DNA of 64,000 nt from Chitinophagaceae bacterium (GCA_016704325.1 JADJAG010000007.1:186001-250000), one strand, 5' to 3'. Shown: positions 35,813 through 45,442, numbered from the stretch's first letter. Program-made: numbers and translations. The notes: a model not told the origin generated them from the sequence alone.

Positions 35813-38143
35813 TTAACGGATTAAGGTCACATTTCCTGATAAGGATTCACTAAACAATGTAGCACGGCGAAGTCCTGTATAATTTACCACCCAAACGTAT
35901 ACTCCAATGTCACCGGGTTGGTTTTTATAGCGCCCATCCCAGGATTCATTTACGTTGCTGGTTTCAAAAATTAGTTCGCCCCAACGGTTAAATATTTGCA
36001 TGTTATATTCAGTTACAGGGCAGGTGATTACCGGCCTGAACAGATCATTTTTTTGATTTCCATCCGGAGAAAAACCGGAAGGATAGTGTACGCAAGCTGA
36101 ACAATCAGTATATTCTGCAACTAATGTATCGCTGGCTGAAAAACAGGTATTGTACACATTCACCCAATAAATTCCCGCATCGCTGATCGTAAAAATACTG
36201 TCTGTTGATCCATCCTGCCAGTTGTAGGAAGCACCGGGAAAAGTGGCAGACAGGTAAAGCTTATCATCAATACAGAGCAGCGAATCGTTACCAAGATTTA
36301 CTGTTGGCAACGGGTCTACGATTACCTTGAATTGCTGCGGGCTGCTGATACAACCATGCAGGTCAGTGGCTACTGCTGTATAGAAACCATCTTCATCAGG
36401 AGTTACCATAAAGGGATTTCCGGTGAAACTGCCATCCCATTTAACGGTATAAGGTGCCGTGCCGCCGGTTACATCTGCAAATAAATTGGCCGAGGTGCCA
36501 AGGCAAATAATAGTATCAGCAGGTTCGGCAATCACAACAGGTGCAGGTTGCGGTAGGGCGATCGAATAGCTGAATGTACAGAGGTTCGCATCCACTATGG
36601 TAATTGTATAGAGCCCGGCGCTGATTGCATTTGTTGTTAAACCATTGCCACCTGATGGTGACCATTGGTAGCTATAACCCGGACTGCCACCGGTAACTGC
36701 CACCGTAATGCTGCCATCGCTTGAACCATTGCATGATGGCTGCACCAATTGTACAATATTCACCACAAAAGTATCCGGCTGCTGTAATGTTACACTTGCC
36801 GTGTCAAAACATCCGGATGCATCAGTAATAGTTGCGATGTACGTTCCGGCGCATAAGTTACCGATGGTTGGGGAAGGGGCTCCTCCATTCGACCATGCAT
36901 AGGTATATGGTGCAGTGCCACCATTGCCGGCCGCTGTAATGGATCCGGTGCATTCATTTGGGCACTTCAGGTCGGTTGCGGAAAGTACTGCAGCCGTTAC
37001 GCCGCCCGGTCCCTGTAATAAAATTACTTCCACACTGTCTGTACATCCGGCGCTGTCTTTGACAATTAGCAGGTATGTTCCTGCAGAGAGCTCAGTGAAA
37101 CTTCCATTGGTTTGTGATGCTCCGTTGTTCAGTGTGTAGGAATAGGGTTCAATGCCCACACTACCGGAAACATAAATGGCCCCACTGTTTGCACTGCAAA
37201 TGGGTTGGAGTATTGAATCTACACTGAGCAAAGGACCCGGTGCCACGAAAATGAGGGAAGAAGTATCTGCGATGTTCCCACAAAGGTCTGTTACATATCC
37301 AGCTAAATCAGTCAAGCCAAAGGTATACGTTGCTCCATTTTCAAGAGCAGGGCTGAAAGTTACCGTAAACGTTTTTTCCTGTGTGCCACCATTGGCGCAG
37401 GAAAAACCGGATACGCCTGATATTACGAAAGGGCCGCCCGGACCTTCCAATGAAAAATCGGCAACTTCTACGGTATTACAGAGAATATTCTCGGAAAAAG
37501 TGAAAGATAAAGAAGTGCTGTTACAGCCAATGGGCGTAACAACTTGTAAAGATGGGGGCACTGTATCAAAAATAGTAGCCGTGGCAGTCGAGAAATCAAT
37601 GGAATAACCCCCATTGGAAGTGCTCCAGTTGTGAATATTCAAAGCATAGGTCTGGCCTGATACAACCGGCAACAAATAGTTGAAGGCAAATGTAGGTCCA
37701 GGACCATTGTAGTTACCAATTCCACTGGAAGATATGCCGGTAACTCCATATTGTGAGGAGTTGCAACTGGCCATCAGGGATCCATCGGTTGGAATATCTT
37801 CGCAGGAAGCATTCGTAAGATTGTAAAGACCCCAATCATAATCCGCATTGAGATCAATGGGCGTAATGGTAAAAGCAAGGTCACCGGATTCAATCACTGT
37901 AAAGGTAAACCAGGTGCTGTTGAGTTCACCGGCGGTAAGACAGGTGCCGGGCCCAATCTCATTCAGGTAGTTGCCGCTGCCTAGTGTAGAACTTCCGGTA
38001 CTCCAAATGAAGTCACAGATTGGAATAGCGCCCAGGCAATCTTGTTCTGTAGGAGTTTGTGCGCTGACAAAAGATGGTGAAAATGCCACACAGGCCAACA
38101 AAAAAGAAAATATGGTAATGGCGAATCTGTAAAGTAGTATCAT
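35813..38143 (-). CDS. SprB-repeat adhesin-like protein, T9SS type B (tandem copy 2)
   Basis: A 776-residue paralogue of the preceding minus-strand gene with the same order: signal peptide (about 1-28), PPC-like domain (LNSTWFTFTVIESGDLAFTI, ADYDWGLYNLTNASC), Ig-like region (SLSFTFSENILC), three SprB repeats (for example GNGGTAPYTYAWSNGG), PKD-like modules and a C-terminal gliding-motility-associated domain (SGFSPDGNQKNDLFRPV ... SGNVTLIR). It is separated from its copy by 72 bp. The two differ by many substitutions but hardly in length, which points to an old duplication with both copies kept. Likely surface-exposed; ligand unknown. Confidence 0.9.
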   Translation of the reverse strand: MILLYRFAITIFSFLLACVAFSPSFVSAQTPTEQDCLGAIPICDFIWSTGSSTLGSGNYLNEIGPGTCLTAGELNSTWFTFTVIESGDLAFTITPIDLNADYDWGLYNLTNASCEDIPTDGSLMASCNSSQYGVTGISSSGIGNYNGPGPTFAFNYLLPVVSGQTYALNIHNWSTSNGGYSIDFSTATATIFDTVPPSLQVVTPIGCNSTSLSFTFSENILCNTVEVADFSLEGPGGPFVISGVSGFSCANGGTQEKTFTVTFSPALENGATYTFGLTDLAGYVTDLCGNIADTSSLIFVAPGPLLSVDSILQPICSANSGAIYVSGSVGIEPYSYTLNNGASQTNGSFTELSAGTYLLIVKDSAGCTDSVEVILLQGPGGVTAAVLSATDLKCPNECTGSITAAGNGGTAPYTYAWSNGGAPSPTIGNLCAGTYIATITDASGCFDTASVTLQQPDTFVVNIVQLVQPSCNGSSDGSITVAVTGGSPGYSYQWSPSGGNGLTTNAISAGLYTITIVDANLCTFSYSIALPQPAPVVIAEPADTIICLGTSANLFADVTGGTAPYTVKWDGSFTGNPFMVTPDEDGFYTAVATDLHGCISSPQQFKVIVDPLPTVNLGNDSLLCIDDKLYLSATFPGASYNWQDGSTDSIFTISDAGIYWVNVYNTCFSASDTLVAEYTDCSACVHYPSGFSPDGNQKNDLFRPVITCPVTEYNMQIFNRWGELIFETSNVNESWDGRYKNQPGDIGVYVWVVNYTGLRRATLFSESLSGNVTLIR

Positions 38144-38244
38144 AATATGCAGAGTGAAGTTCTAAAGTTAGTAATCATTTATCAACCTATTGTGCAATAT
38201 TGATTACATCGAGTATGCAGACAGAATACTGAAGTGTAACGCTT

Positions 38245-39357
38245 TCAGATTTGCCCGTCTGTAAGTTCAAACTTCAGGTACCATCTATAGAAAAAAAACA
38301 AGGCAGCACCGAAGAGTAAGACGATGATAAACAAGAAAAGGTGGTAAAGTACAAGGAAAAATATTACGGCTGAGATTCCGAAAATCCATTGCAAGTAACG
38401 TTCCATATCCATCGGGGGTTTATACAGGATGCTGTGATATAAAAGCAACATGCCGGTACCGAATAATGGTAACCACCAGATGTCTCCCGGTTGAAGCCTT
38501 TCAGGAAATGCAGCAATGAACAAGAACCATTCCGGTAGTAATATCAAAGAATACACCACTGCCATATTCAGCAGGCGCCTGATCATACTTACAGGAAGAT
38601 TGCGGTAGAATAGCATCAGGGATTCTTCAAATTTCCTGAATTCAAAAACCATTACACAATGAGCTGTAAGGCCTGCCATAAATCCCAGCATCACAACACG
38701 GCCATCATAGGTATCCAGAAAGAAGCCATTGAGAAAAGCCAGCAATATGATTGCAGAAAATAGTTTAGTTACCACGAAGATGGTTTTCATCTCATTTAAT
38801 AGCTGCCAGATAAAAAACAAGGGGTACGATTTGGTGATTTTGAAATGAAAAGGAGATGAGAGGAAAAAACTCTTACCTGAATCCGGATGCCGGAGCCTGC
38901 GGATATATAAGCGTATGCTGAAAAGACAGATGAGGCTATGAAACACGATTACATATACGGCTGCTGCCGGAGTTCCGGATACAAAACCAGTTGTTGCAAC
39001 AATCAATGCATAAACGGCTACCGGTAAATAAATGAATAGCTGTGTAAGCAGTATGGATCGAAATTGTTCCCTTGCCGGAAGACATCCTGTTAAGTACAGG
39101 AATTGCTGCTGTTGTTCTGATAAAATATTCATCACAAACTGATAGCACTTCCATCCATACAGCAACCAGATAAAGGATACCACCATCATAAATGCCCACG
39201 ATTCCAGTATGGCTTCTATCAGTGTGCGATGGTAACTGATCAGTTGCGAACCCGGAACTATACCAAATAATGCAATGAATAAAAAAAGGAAGAAGCCTGC
39301 ATTGCGCTGGTAAAAAGGAATGCCGATAACACGGTTAAGCAATTGGGAGACAGACAT
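38245..39357 (-). CDS. ABC transporter permease-like membrane protein
   Basis: A 370-residue hydrophobic protein with about nine membrane segments in two clusters and no recognisable enzyme motif. An ATPase gene ends only 3 bp upstream on the same strand, and the pair is therefore best read as a two-gene ABC exporter of the ABC-2/EcsB-like kind. Features such as FFLFLFIALFGIVPG near the N-terminus and LYRNLPVSMIRRLL-like amphipathic loops in the middle agree with that. Substrate unknown. Call rests largely on context. Confidence 0.7.
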   Translation of the reverse strand: MSVSQLLNRVIGIPFYQRNAGFFLFLFIALFGIVPGSQLISYHRTLIEAILESWAFMMVVSFIWLLYGWKCYQFVMNILSEQQQQFLYLTGCLPAREQFRSILLTQLFIYLPVAVYALIVATTGFVSGTPAAAVYVIVFHSLICLFSIRLYIRRLRHPDSGKSFFLSSPFHFKITKSYPLFFIWQLLNEMKTIFVVTKLFSAIILLAFLNGFFLDTYDGRVVMLGFMAGLTAHCVMVFEFRKFEESLMLFYRNLPVSMIRRLLNMAVVYSLILLPEWFLFIAAFPERLQPGDIWWLPLFGTGMLLLYHSILYKPPMDMERYLQWIFGISAVIFFLVLYHLFLFIIVLLFGAALFFFYRWYLKFELTDGQI

Positions 39358-39360
39358 CAG

Positions 39361-39993
39361 TTACAACGGATGGATGGTTTGATGATTCATTTTCAACTGG
39401 TGTGTGACGTGAAATGCATCCGTTTCAAACAACTGATGGGAGGTGAGCAAAAAAATTATGCCCTGCTTTTCATGGTAATCACGTATGATGCTGTTTACAA
39501 CAGGAACTGTTTTGTCGTCAATAGTAACCAATGGCTCATCAAGAAGTATAAAACAGGGTTGTCCGGTAAAAGCCAGCAACAAAGATATTTTCTTCAGCAT
39601 ACCGCTAGAATAGGTACCCACCGGGTTGCCAATAAAGGAAGATACCTGCAAAAGCTCAATCAGCCGGTCGGATTGCTCTTTATTACCGCCTTTGGTTCTC
39701 CTGTAAAACTGCAGCAAGTCCAGGCCGGTCAGGAATGATGGGTAAAGAGGTTCCGCTTCCACATAATTTACAAGCCGCAGGTACTCCGTCCTGTTTTTCT
39801 TAAGACTGATTTTGCCCTCAATCACCACATCGCCTTCAAAAGGCAACAAACCAGCTATGATTTTCAGCAACGTGGTCTTCCCGGAACCATTGATACCTTT
39901 AAGCCAGTAGATCTGTTTTTCAAATGTAAAAAAGGGTATCGAGACCACTTCTTGCTGGTTATAGGACTTATGAATGTCTTGCAGTTGTATCAT
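39361..39993 (-). CDS. ABC transporter ATP-binding protein
   Basis: A 210-residue single-domain ABC ATPase. Walker A GINGSGKTT (about 33-41), signature YSSGMLKKISLLLAF, Walker B CFILLDEPL with catalytic Glu, and H-loop LLTSHQL are all present. The signature reads SSGMLKK rather than LSGGQ, as in many ABC-2 exporter ATPases. It is encoded 15 bp after the frameshifted methyltransferase gene and 3 bp before its permease, so the three are likely one transcript. It energises export of an unknown substrate. Confidence 0.9.
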   Translation of the reverse strand: MIQLQDIHKSYNQQEVVSIPFFTFEKQIYWLKGINGSGKTTLLKIIAGLLPFEGDVVIEGKISLKKNRTEYLRLVNYVEAEPLYPSFLTGLDLLQFYRRTKGGNKEQSDRLIELLQVSSFIGNPVGTYSSGMLKKISLLLAFTGQPCFILLDEPLVTIDDKTVPVVNSIIRDYHEKQGIIFLLTSHQLFETDAFHVTHQLKMNHQTIHPL

Positions 39994-40008
39994 AAATAGA
40001 TAGCTGAA

Positions 40009-40801
40009 TCAAAGCCTGGTAGCCTTGATAGAATATACCATCGGAATCAAGCCCTCCAGATTTTTTATCTGGAAAGTTCCATCTGCCAGTTGAATGGTAT
40101 TTTGAAAACAATTGTATGGAGAATAGGGGAACTCATGCAAGAATTCAACCTGGAAACCATGAGTGGTAAGTGCACTCACCACTTCACCCAATCCATGGTT
40201 CCAGGTAAACGAGGTCGTTTTTATGGGCGCATTGCGGTCGGCATAGGTGCCGGTTTCTTCTTCCACAATCACAGACTGGTTATGATAAGCGTATTGTATA
40301 CGTTCGAAATTATTGTCGAACATCCAAACGACGGGATGAAACTCAACCATATAAAAGATGCCTCCCGGCTTTAGGAAATGGGCAATTACGGAAGCCCAGC
40401 GGTCAAGGTCAGGAAGCCAGCCGATAACACCATAGCTTGTAAAAACAATATCAAAAGAATCCGTCCAGGTTTTTTTCAAGGTCATAAACATTTGAACAGA
40501 TAAATCTTGCATCAAGCTGAAGTTCAGCTGCAAGTTTTTTTGCAGCTGTAATAGCCTGTTCCGAAAAATCAATTCCGGTAACTGCTGCACCTTCCCTTGC
40601 CAACGATAGCGTGTCCTGTCCGAAATGGCACTGAAGGTGTAACAATTTTTTTCCTCCAACGGGCAACAGCTCATTGGTTTCAATGGGCATTAAAGAACTT
40701 TTTCCTTTCCTGAATGCCTCCAGGTTATAGAATTCAGATTCAGTATGCGAAGCCGTACGCTGATTCCAAAGTTTCTTGTTTGCCTCAAAATAATTATCCA
40801 T
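40009..40801 (-). pseudogene. Class I SAM-dependent methyltransferase, frameshifted
   Basis: One methyltransferase is split over two frames. The 5' frame begins MDNYFEANKKLWNQRT at ATG 40801 and carries the SAM-binding motif LLHLQCHFGQDTLSLAREGA and GIDFSEQAI, then stops just after the break. The 3' frame continues with FDIVFTSYGVIGWLPDL, HFLKPGGIFYMVEFHPV and on to the stop at 40009. The switch lies at a run of seven A (T7 on the plus strand, 40470-40476); removing one A restores a continuous product of about 263 residues reading NVYDLEKTWTDSFDIVF. It is either a true lesion or a homopolymer consensus error. It starts a likely operon with the ABC exporter. Confidence 0.85.
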
Positions 40802-40982
40802 TTTCAGTAAAGTTGCCGCAATAAAAATAACAATCAACGGTGTTTACACCTATTCATTGTAAATCCTGAACATCCTGCTATTCTGATTGTTTGAATTAAT
40901 TTGCAGGAAAGAAGACTTTTAGTATGCTGAAAATCAGGTGTAATAAATCATCTGAACAAAATTTTTAAACGTAATTTCAACC

Positions 40983-41663
40983 ATGTTAAAGTACAGGGGC
41001 ATATTGTTTGCAACGGGCATCATACTTCTGTGGTGTTTGAGCCTTGCATTAATGCTCTCACTGCCAGTAACAGCTTTTGCATGGTGGATATTGCCATTGG
41101 TGTTGCTTCAAACTCACCTTTATACAGGCATTTTTATTACTGCGCATGATGCAATGCATGGCACAGTGGCATCAAACAAAACGGTCAATAATGCTTATGG
41201 ATGGATTTGTGCTGCATTATTCGCTTTTAATTACTATCCGCGGCTGTTTTCAAAGCACCATGAACATCATCGTTTTGTAGCCACAGCTAATGATCCTGAT
41301 TATTACAAGGGCAATTTTATTCAATGGTATTTTTCTTTTCTTAAGAACTACCTGAGCATTTGGCAGGTCTTGATGATGGCCGTTGCATTTAACCTCTTGC
41401 TGCTTTTTGTTCCTCAGGTAAACCTGTTGCTATTCTGGATTTTGCCATCGCTGCTGAGTACGCTACAATTATTTTATTTCGGAACCTACCTGCCTCATAA
41501 GGGAGAATTTCCGGTAACTAACAAACATCACGCCTCATCCCTGCCGCGGAATCACGTGCTTGCATTTATTACCTGCTATTTTTTCGGATACCATTATGAA
41601 CATCACGACTCACCCGGAACACCCTGGTGGAGATTGTATCAGCGTAAGCCTGGAAGTGGATAG
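40983..41663 (+). CDS. crtW: CrtW-like beta-carotene ketolase (fatty-acid-desaturase-fold)
   Basis: A 226-residue integral-membrane di-iron enzyme of the CrtW group, which adds 4-keto groups to beta-ionone rings, giving echinenone, canthaxanthin or astaxanthin. The histidine boxes are HDAMH (55-59) in TAHDAMHGTV, HHEHH (92-96), and HYEHH (204-208), with further His at 172 and 182-183. FYFGTYLPHKG and the ending SPGTPWWRL are also CrtW hallmarks. Four hydrophobic segments are visible. Length is slightly below the usual 240-260 residues. No other carotenoid gene is in the window, so the substrate must be made elsewhere. Confidence 0.85.
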   Translation: MLKYRGILFATGIILLWCLSLALMLSLPVTAFAWWILPLVLLQTHLYTGIFITAHDAMHGTVASNKTVNNAYGWICAALFAFNYYPRLFSKHHEHHRFVATANDPDYYKGNFIQWYFSFLKNYLSIWQVLMMAVAFNLLLLFVPQVNLLLFWILPSLLSTLQLFYFGTYLPHKGEFPVTNKHHASSLPRNHVLAFITCYFFGYHYEHHDSPGTPWWRLYQRKPGSG

Positions 41664-41746
41664 GGGCTGATTCAATTTTCATAAGATGTTTCGTAACAAT
41701 CATATTTATGAAGGATACAAGGTTAATTCTTTGAGTTTTGGCTGTT

Positions 41747-41772
41747 CATTTTCTCAAGTTAGCAAGAAAATG
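41747..41772. repeat. Perfect inverted repeat CATTTTCT/AGAAAATG
   Basis: An 8-bp perfect arm with a 10-base loop between the crtW-like gene and the TonB receptor at 41837. No T-run follows, so it does not look like a terminator. It could be a regulator site for the receptor; function not established. Confidence 0.45.
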
Positions 41773-41836
41773 GACCTATTTGTAAACACTTTTACCTGAT
41801 TTTTGTAGTACGGTTGCAACACGTTAAAAAAATCAC

Positions 41837-44224
41837 ATGAAGCATTTTTTATTGATTATTGTTTTTATATGTTCCGGCTTATTGGCTTTTGCTCAGTCAG
41901 GTATAATCAGGGGAAAGGTCTTTGATGCATTTAATAATCAGCCCATCGAATTTGCAACGATTGTCGTTCAGAATACAAATTCCGGTGCAGGCACGGATGC
42001 GGAAGGTAACTACCTGGTTGAAGGATTGAAGCCCGGGTTATATAACATCGTGGTCTCTTCAATTGGGTATAAAACAAAAACAGTATTTGAAATACAGGTT
42101 TCCAGTGCCAAAGAGGCACAGGTAGACGTGCCGCTGGAATCTATCGTGAAAGAGCTCGATGAGGTAACCGTGAATTCTGATGCTTTCAATAAATCGGAAG
42201 AAAGCCCGGTATCATTACGGACGATAGGCGTGAATGAGATACAACGAAATCCCGGTGGCAACCGTGATATTTCCAAAGTAGTACAATCCTTTCCAGGTGT
42301 TGGGCAGAATGTTGCTTACCGTAATGACATCATTATACGTGGAGGTGCACCCAATGAAAACCGGTTTTATCTTGATGAAATAGAAGTGCCGAATATCAAC
42401 CACTTTCAGACGCAGGGCGGTTCTGGTGGCCCTGTGGGTATGATCAATGTCGATTTCATAAAAGATGTGGAGTTTTATTCCGGTGCTTTTCCGGCAAATA
42501 AAGGAAATGCCGTGAGCTCACTTTTTGAATTCAGGCAAAAGGATGGCCGCAATGATCATCTTGGGTTGTCAGCTACTTTAGGTTCGAGTGACCTTGGACT
42601 TACCTTAGAAGGACCAATAGGCAACAAATCAACCTTTATCTTTTCAGTAAGAAGGTCTTACCTGCAGTTCCTGTTTAAAGCGTTGGCATTGCCATTTTTG
42701 CCTACCTATAATGACTATCAGTTCAAGTACAAATTCAAGTTTGATACTAAAAATGAACTGGCCATCATCTCGCTTGGTGCACTGGATAATTTCAAACTTA
42801 ACCTTGGAGCAGATTCCACCGACCAGCAAAAGTATATCCTCGGTAATATACCAACCAATAATCAATGGAATTATACCATTGGCGCCGTGTATAAACACTT
42901 CGGGAAAAATAATTTCATTACTGGCGTGGTGAGCAGGAATATGTTGAATAATGAAGCCGAAAAGTATTATCAAAATGACGACAGCAACCCGGATAACCTT
43001 GTGTTGAATTATAAATCACAAGAGATTGAGAACAAGTTCAGGCTGGAAAATAATTTTTACAAAAAAGGCCTGAAAGTTAACTATGGAGCCGGTTATGAAT
43101 TTGTGAAATACAACAATTCGACCTTTAATGAACAGGCTGATCCGGAAGGCAATATCTACACTATTGACTTCACTTCGGAAATAAAATTCAGCAAGTATGC
43201 ATTGTTCGGTCAGCTAACCTATCCGTTCTTTGAAAGGCGATTGGTACTTTCTGCAGGCTTGCGGACTGACTTCAACAATTATTCTGCTGAGATGAGTAAT
43301 CCTTTGAAACAATTATCACCACGTTTTTCGGCTACCTATAACATTAATGAAGCATTTAACTTCAATTTTAGTACAGGCATCTATTATCAGTTGCCGCCTT
43401 ATACGGTGCTGGGCTATCGCGACAATAATGAGAACCTGGTGAACAAACAAAATGGAGTTACCTATTTTTCCTGTAAACACCTGGTTGCAGGTTTTGAATA
43501 CTATACACAGAATAACGGACGTATTTCCATTGAAGGTTTTTATAAATACTACGATCAGTATCCGTTCATACTTGAAGATTCCATCTCACTGGCAAACCTA
43601 GGCGCCGATTTTGGAGTAGTAGGCAATACTGCAGTCAATTCCACTTCGCAGGGCAGAAGTTATGGGCTGGAATTGTTGTTGCAACAAAAGTTATTCAAGG
43701 GTTTCTATGGACTGACCGCTATTACCTTTGTTAGAAGTGAGTTCAAGGACAAGAATGAAGTGTATGTGCCATCCTCCTGGGATAGCAGGATTATTGTTTC
43801 GCTTACTGCCGGAAAGAAATTTGGCAAAAACTGGGAACTGGGATTGAAATGGAGATTCTCGGGAGGTTCACCTTATACACCATACGATATTCCATTGTCA
43901 TCGCTTATTCCGGTATGGAATGTAAATGGACAAGGACTTCCTGATTACGATTACCTGAATACACAACGGTTGCCTGCATTTCATCAGCTCGATGGGCGCA
44001 TTGATAAGAAGTGGTTCTTCAATAAGTTCAACCTTAATCTGTACCTGGATGTGCAGAATATATATGCATTTGATACAACCTTGCCGGATTACCTGGACGT
44101 AAGAAGAGATGCCGATGGAAATCCGCTGGTTGATCCGGCTAATCCCGGATCTTATCAAACCTATTTACTGGAAAATACAACCGGAACAGTACTTCCTTCC
44201 ATTGGAGTTATTTTTGAGTTGTGA
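41837..44224 (+). CDS. TonB-dependent outer-membrane receptor (short type)
   Basis: A 795-residue TonB-dependent receptor. Signal peptide (about 1-20, SGLLAFAQ), a CarboxypepD_reg-like domain (about 22-105, RGKVFDAFNNQPIEFATIVV ... KPGLYNIVVSSIGY), a plug (about 115-225, DISKVVQSFPGVGQNVAY, DIIIRGGAPNENRFYLDEIE) and a beta-barrel ending TVLPSIGVIFEL. It is shorter than the 950-residue receptor at 27 kb and diverges clearly in the barrel. There is no SusD-like neighbour. Ligand unknown. The gene follows a CrtW-like ketolase on the same strand at 173 bp, but transport of carotenoids is not suggested by anything visible. Confidence 0.92.
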   Translation: MKHFLLIIVFICSGLLAFAQSGIIRGKVFDAFNNQPIEFATIVVQNTNSGAGTDAEGNYLVEGLKPGLYNIVVSSIGYKTKTVFEIQVSSAKEAQVDVPLESIVKELDEVTVNSDAFNKSEESPVSLRTIGVNEIQRNPGGNRDISKVVQSFPGVGQNVAYRNDIIIRGGAPNENRFYLDEIEVPNINHFQTQGGSGGPVGMINVDFIKDVEFYSGAFPANKGNAVSSLFEFRQKDGRNDHLGLSATLGSSDLGLTLEGPIGNKSTFIFSVRRSYLQFLFKALALPFLPTYNDYQFKYKFKFDTKNELAIISLGALDNFKLNLGADSTDQQKYILGNIPTNNQWNYTIGAVYKHFGKNNFITGVVSRNMLNNEAEKYYQNDDSNPDNLVLNYKSQEIENKFRLENNFYKKGLKVNYGAGYEFVKYNNSTFNEQADPEGNIYTIDFTSEIKFSKYALFGQLTYPFFERRLVLSAGLRTDFNNYSAEMSNPLKQLSPRFSATYNINEAFNFNFSTGIYYQLPPYTVLGYRDNNENLVNKQNGVTYFSCKHLVAGFEYYTQNNGRISIEGFYKYYDQYPFILEDSISLANLGADFGVVGNTAVNSTSQGRSYGLELLLQQKLFKGFYGLTAITFVRSEFKDKNEVYVPSSWDSRIIVSLTAGKKFGKNWELGLKWRFSGGSPYTPYDIPLSSLIPVWNVNGQGLPDYDYLNTQRLPAFHQLDGRIDKKWFFNKFNLNLYLDVQNIYAFDTTLPDYLDVRRDADGNPLVDPANPGSYQTYLLENTTGTVLPSIGVIFEL

Positions 44225-44511
44225 TGGTTGATGTGAGAAGTAATTTTGAAAGGACTAATAACCACGGAGAGGACCATGATTTTAAACGGGAAAGTACAAA
44301 GTGATCACAATAACCGTTCTGACATAAGTGAAGCTGCTGTCAAATGAACGTTGCACATTTTTCTCTGTGATAGCTCTACAGATATCTCTTTGGAAATTGT
44401 AGAAAAAAAGTAGTGTAGCAACACTTATGCGGATAAACTATACTATTCAAGTGGTGTATGCCAAATTGCACTTAATGCTGTAGCGTTTACCTTAGCGCCT
44501 TGCTTTTTTAG

Positions 44512-44572
44512 CGCCAAGACGCAAAGAAAATCACAAAGGATCAATATGCTGCGTTTTTTTGGCGTCCTGGCG
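44512..44572. repeat. Imperfect inverted repeat CGCCAAGACGC/GCGTCCTGGCG
   Basis: Two 11-base arms (44512-44522 and 44562-44572) with a single mismatch and a 39-base spacer, set in a patch of GCGCCAAGACGCAAAG-like sequence that is, from memory, frequent between genes of Bacteroidota. It lies in the 449-bp gap 44225-44673, which otherwise shows no gene. Confidence 0.45.
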
Positions 44573-44673
44573 ACTTCACGCTTGTATTATTTTATCTCTG
44601 AGAAATGCAATTTGCCATATACATTATTCAAGAAGTACTTTCAGGTAAAATGAAAAAGTAGTAATATTGAAGT

Positions 44674-45441
44674 ATGAAACGCCTTTTGGCAATACCTGTT
44701 TTTCTCTTATGCAGCGCAGTTTCATTTGCACAGCTTCCGGGCGACCTGAAGGGTGTAATATATAATCATGAGCTAAGCGGAGGGATCATCGTTCACACAG
44801 CAGGTTGGGGCATTTTTTTGGATGTAGGCAAACGACAGGAACTAAAAAAGAAAACCATTTACGAATTTGAGTTTACGCAGCTGCATCATCCTAAAGAGGT
44901 GAAGCAAACGATTGATTTTGGCTTTTCTTTTTTTGGTATTAATTCACCGAAGCCTTTCATCTATGGCAAACAGAATAATTTCTATTTGCTGAATTCCTCC
45001 ATTGGTCGTCAGTTTATGATTACCGAGCGTGCATCGCACAAAGGGGTTGAAGTGGGTATTAAGATAGTAGGCGGTCTTTCACTCGGCCTTTTAAAGCCTT
45101 ATTATCTTGATCTGTTATATCCTGTAGATAATTCCTCCACCTATCGCATTGTTTCAGAAAGATATTCAGCAGAGAATGCTTCCAAATTTCTTGATTGGTT
45201 TTCCATTTACGGAGGCTCAGGATTTGGATATGGCATCGGGCAGATAAAGTTTATTCCTGGACTTCATTTGAAGTCGGGTCTTGCATTTGACTGGGCTGCT
45301 TACGATGACTTCATCAAGAGCCTGGAAGTAGGAATTATTTTTGACGCATACTACAAGGAGATTCCGATCATGGTTCTTGAAAAAAACCAGCAGTTCTTCC
45401 CTAACCTGTATGTGAGTTTGCAGTTTGGTAAAAAGTGGTGA
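44674..45441 (+). CDS. Probable outer-membrane beta-barrel protein
   Basis: A 255-residue exported protein of no family I recognise. It has a signal peptide (about 1-20, CSAVSFAQ) followed by alternating hydrophobic strands rich in Gly and aromatics (GIIVHTAGWGIFLDVG, GFSFFGINS, GVEVGIKIVGGLSLGL) and a C-terminus ending FPNLYVSLQFGKKW, like the last strand of an outer-membrane barrel. The lipA start codon lies one base after its stop (TGA-A-ATG), so the two are probably translated from the same mRNA. The coupling may be incidental. Confidence 0.65.
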   Translation: MKRLLAIPVFLLCSAVSFAQLPGDLKGVIYNHELSGGIIVHTAGWGIFLDVGKRQELKKKTIYEFEFTQLHHPKEVKQTIDFGFSFFGINSPKPFIYGKQNNFYLLNSSIGRQFMITERASHKGVEVGIKIVGGLSLGLLKPYYLDLLYPVDNSSTYRIVSERYSAENASKFLDWFSIYGGSGFGYGIGQIKFIPGLHLKSGLAFDWAAYDDFIKSLEVGIIFDAYYKEIPIMVLEKNQQFFPNLYVSLQFGKKW

Positions 45442-45442
45442 A

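Noticed and set aside
40464..40477. A-AAA-AAC slippery heptamer as a programmed -1 frameshift in the methyltransferase gene
   Set aside because: The heptamer is in the right phase, but -1 slippage would enter the wrong frame; the C-terminal half is in the +1 frame.
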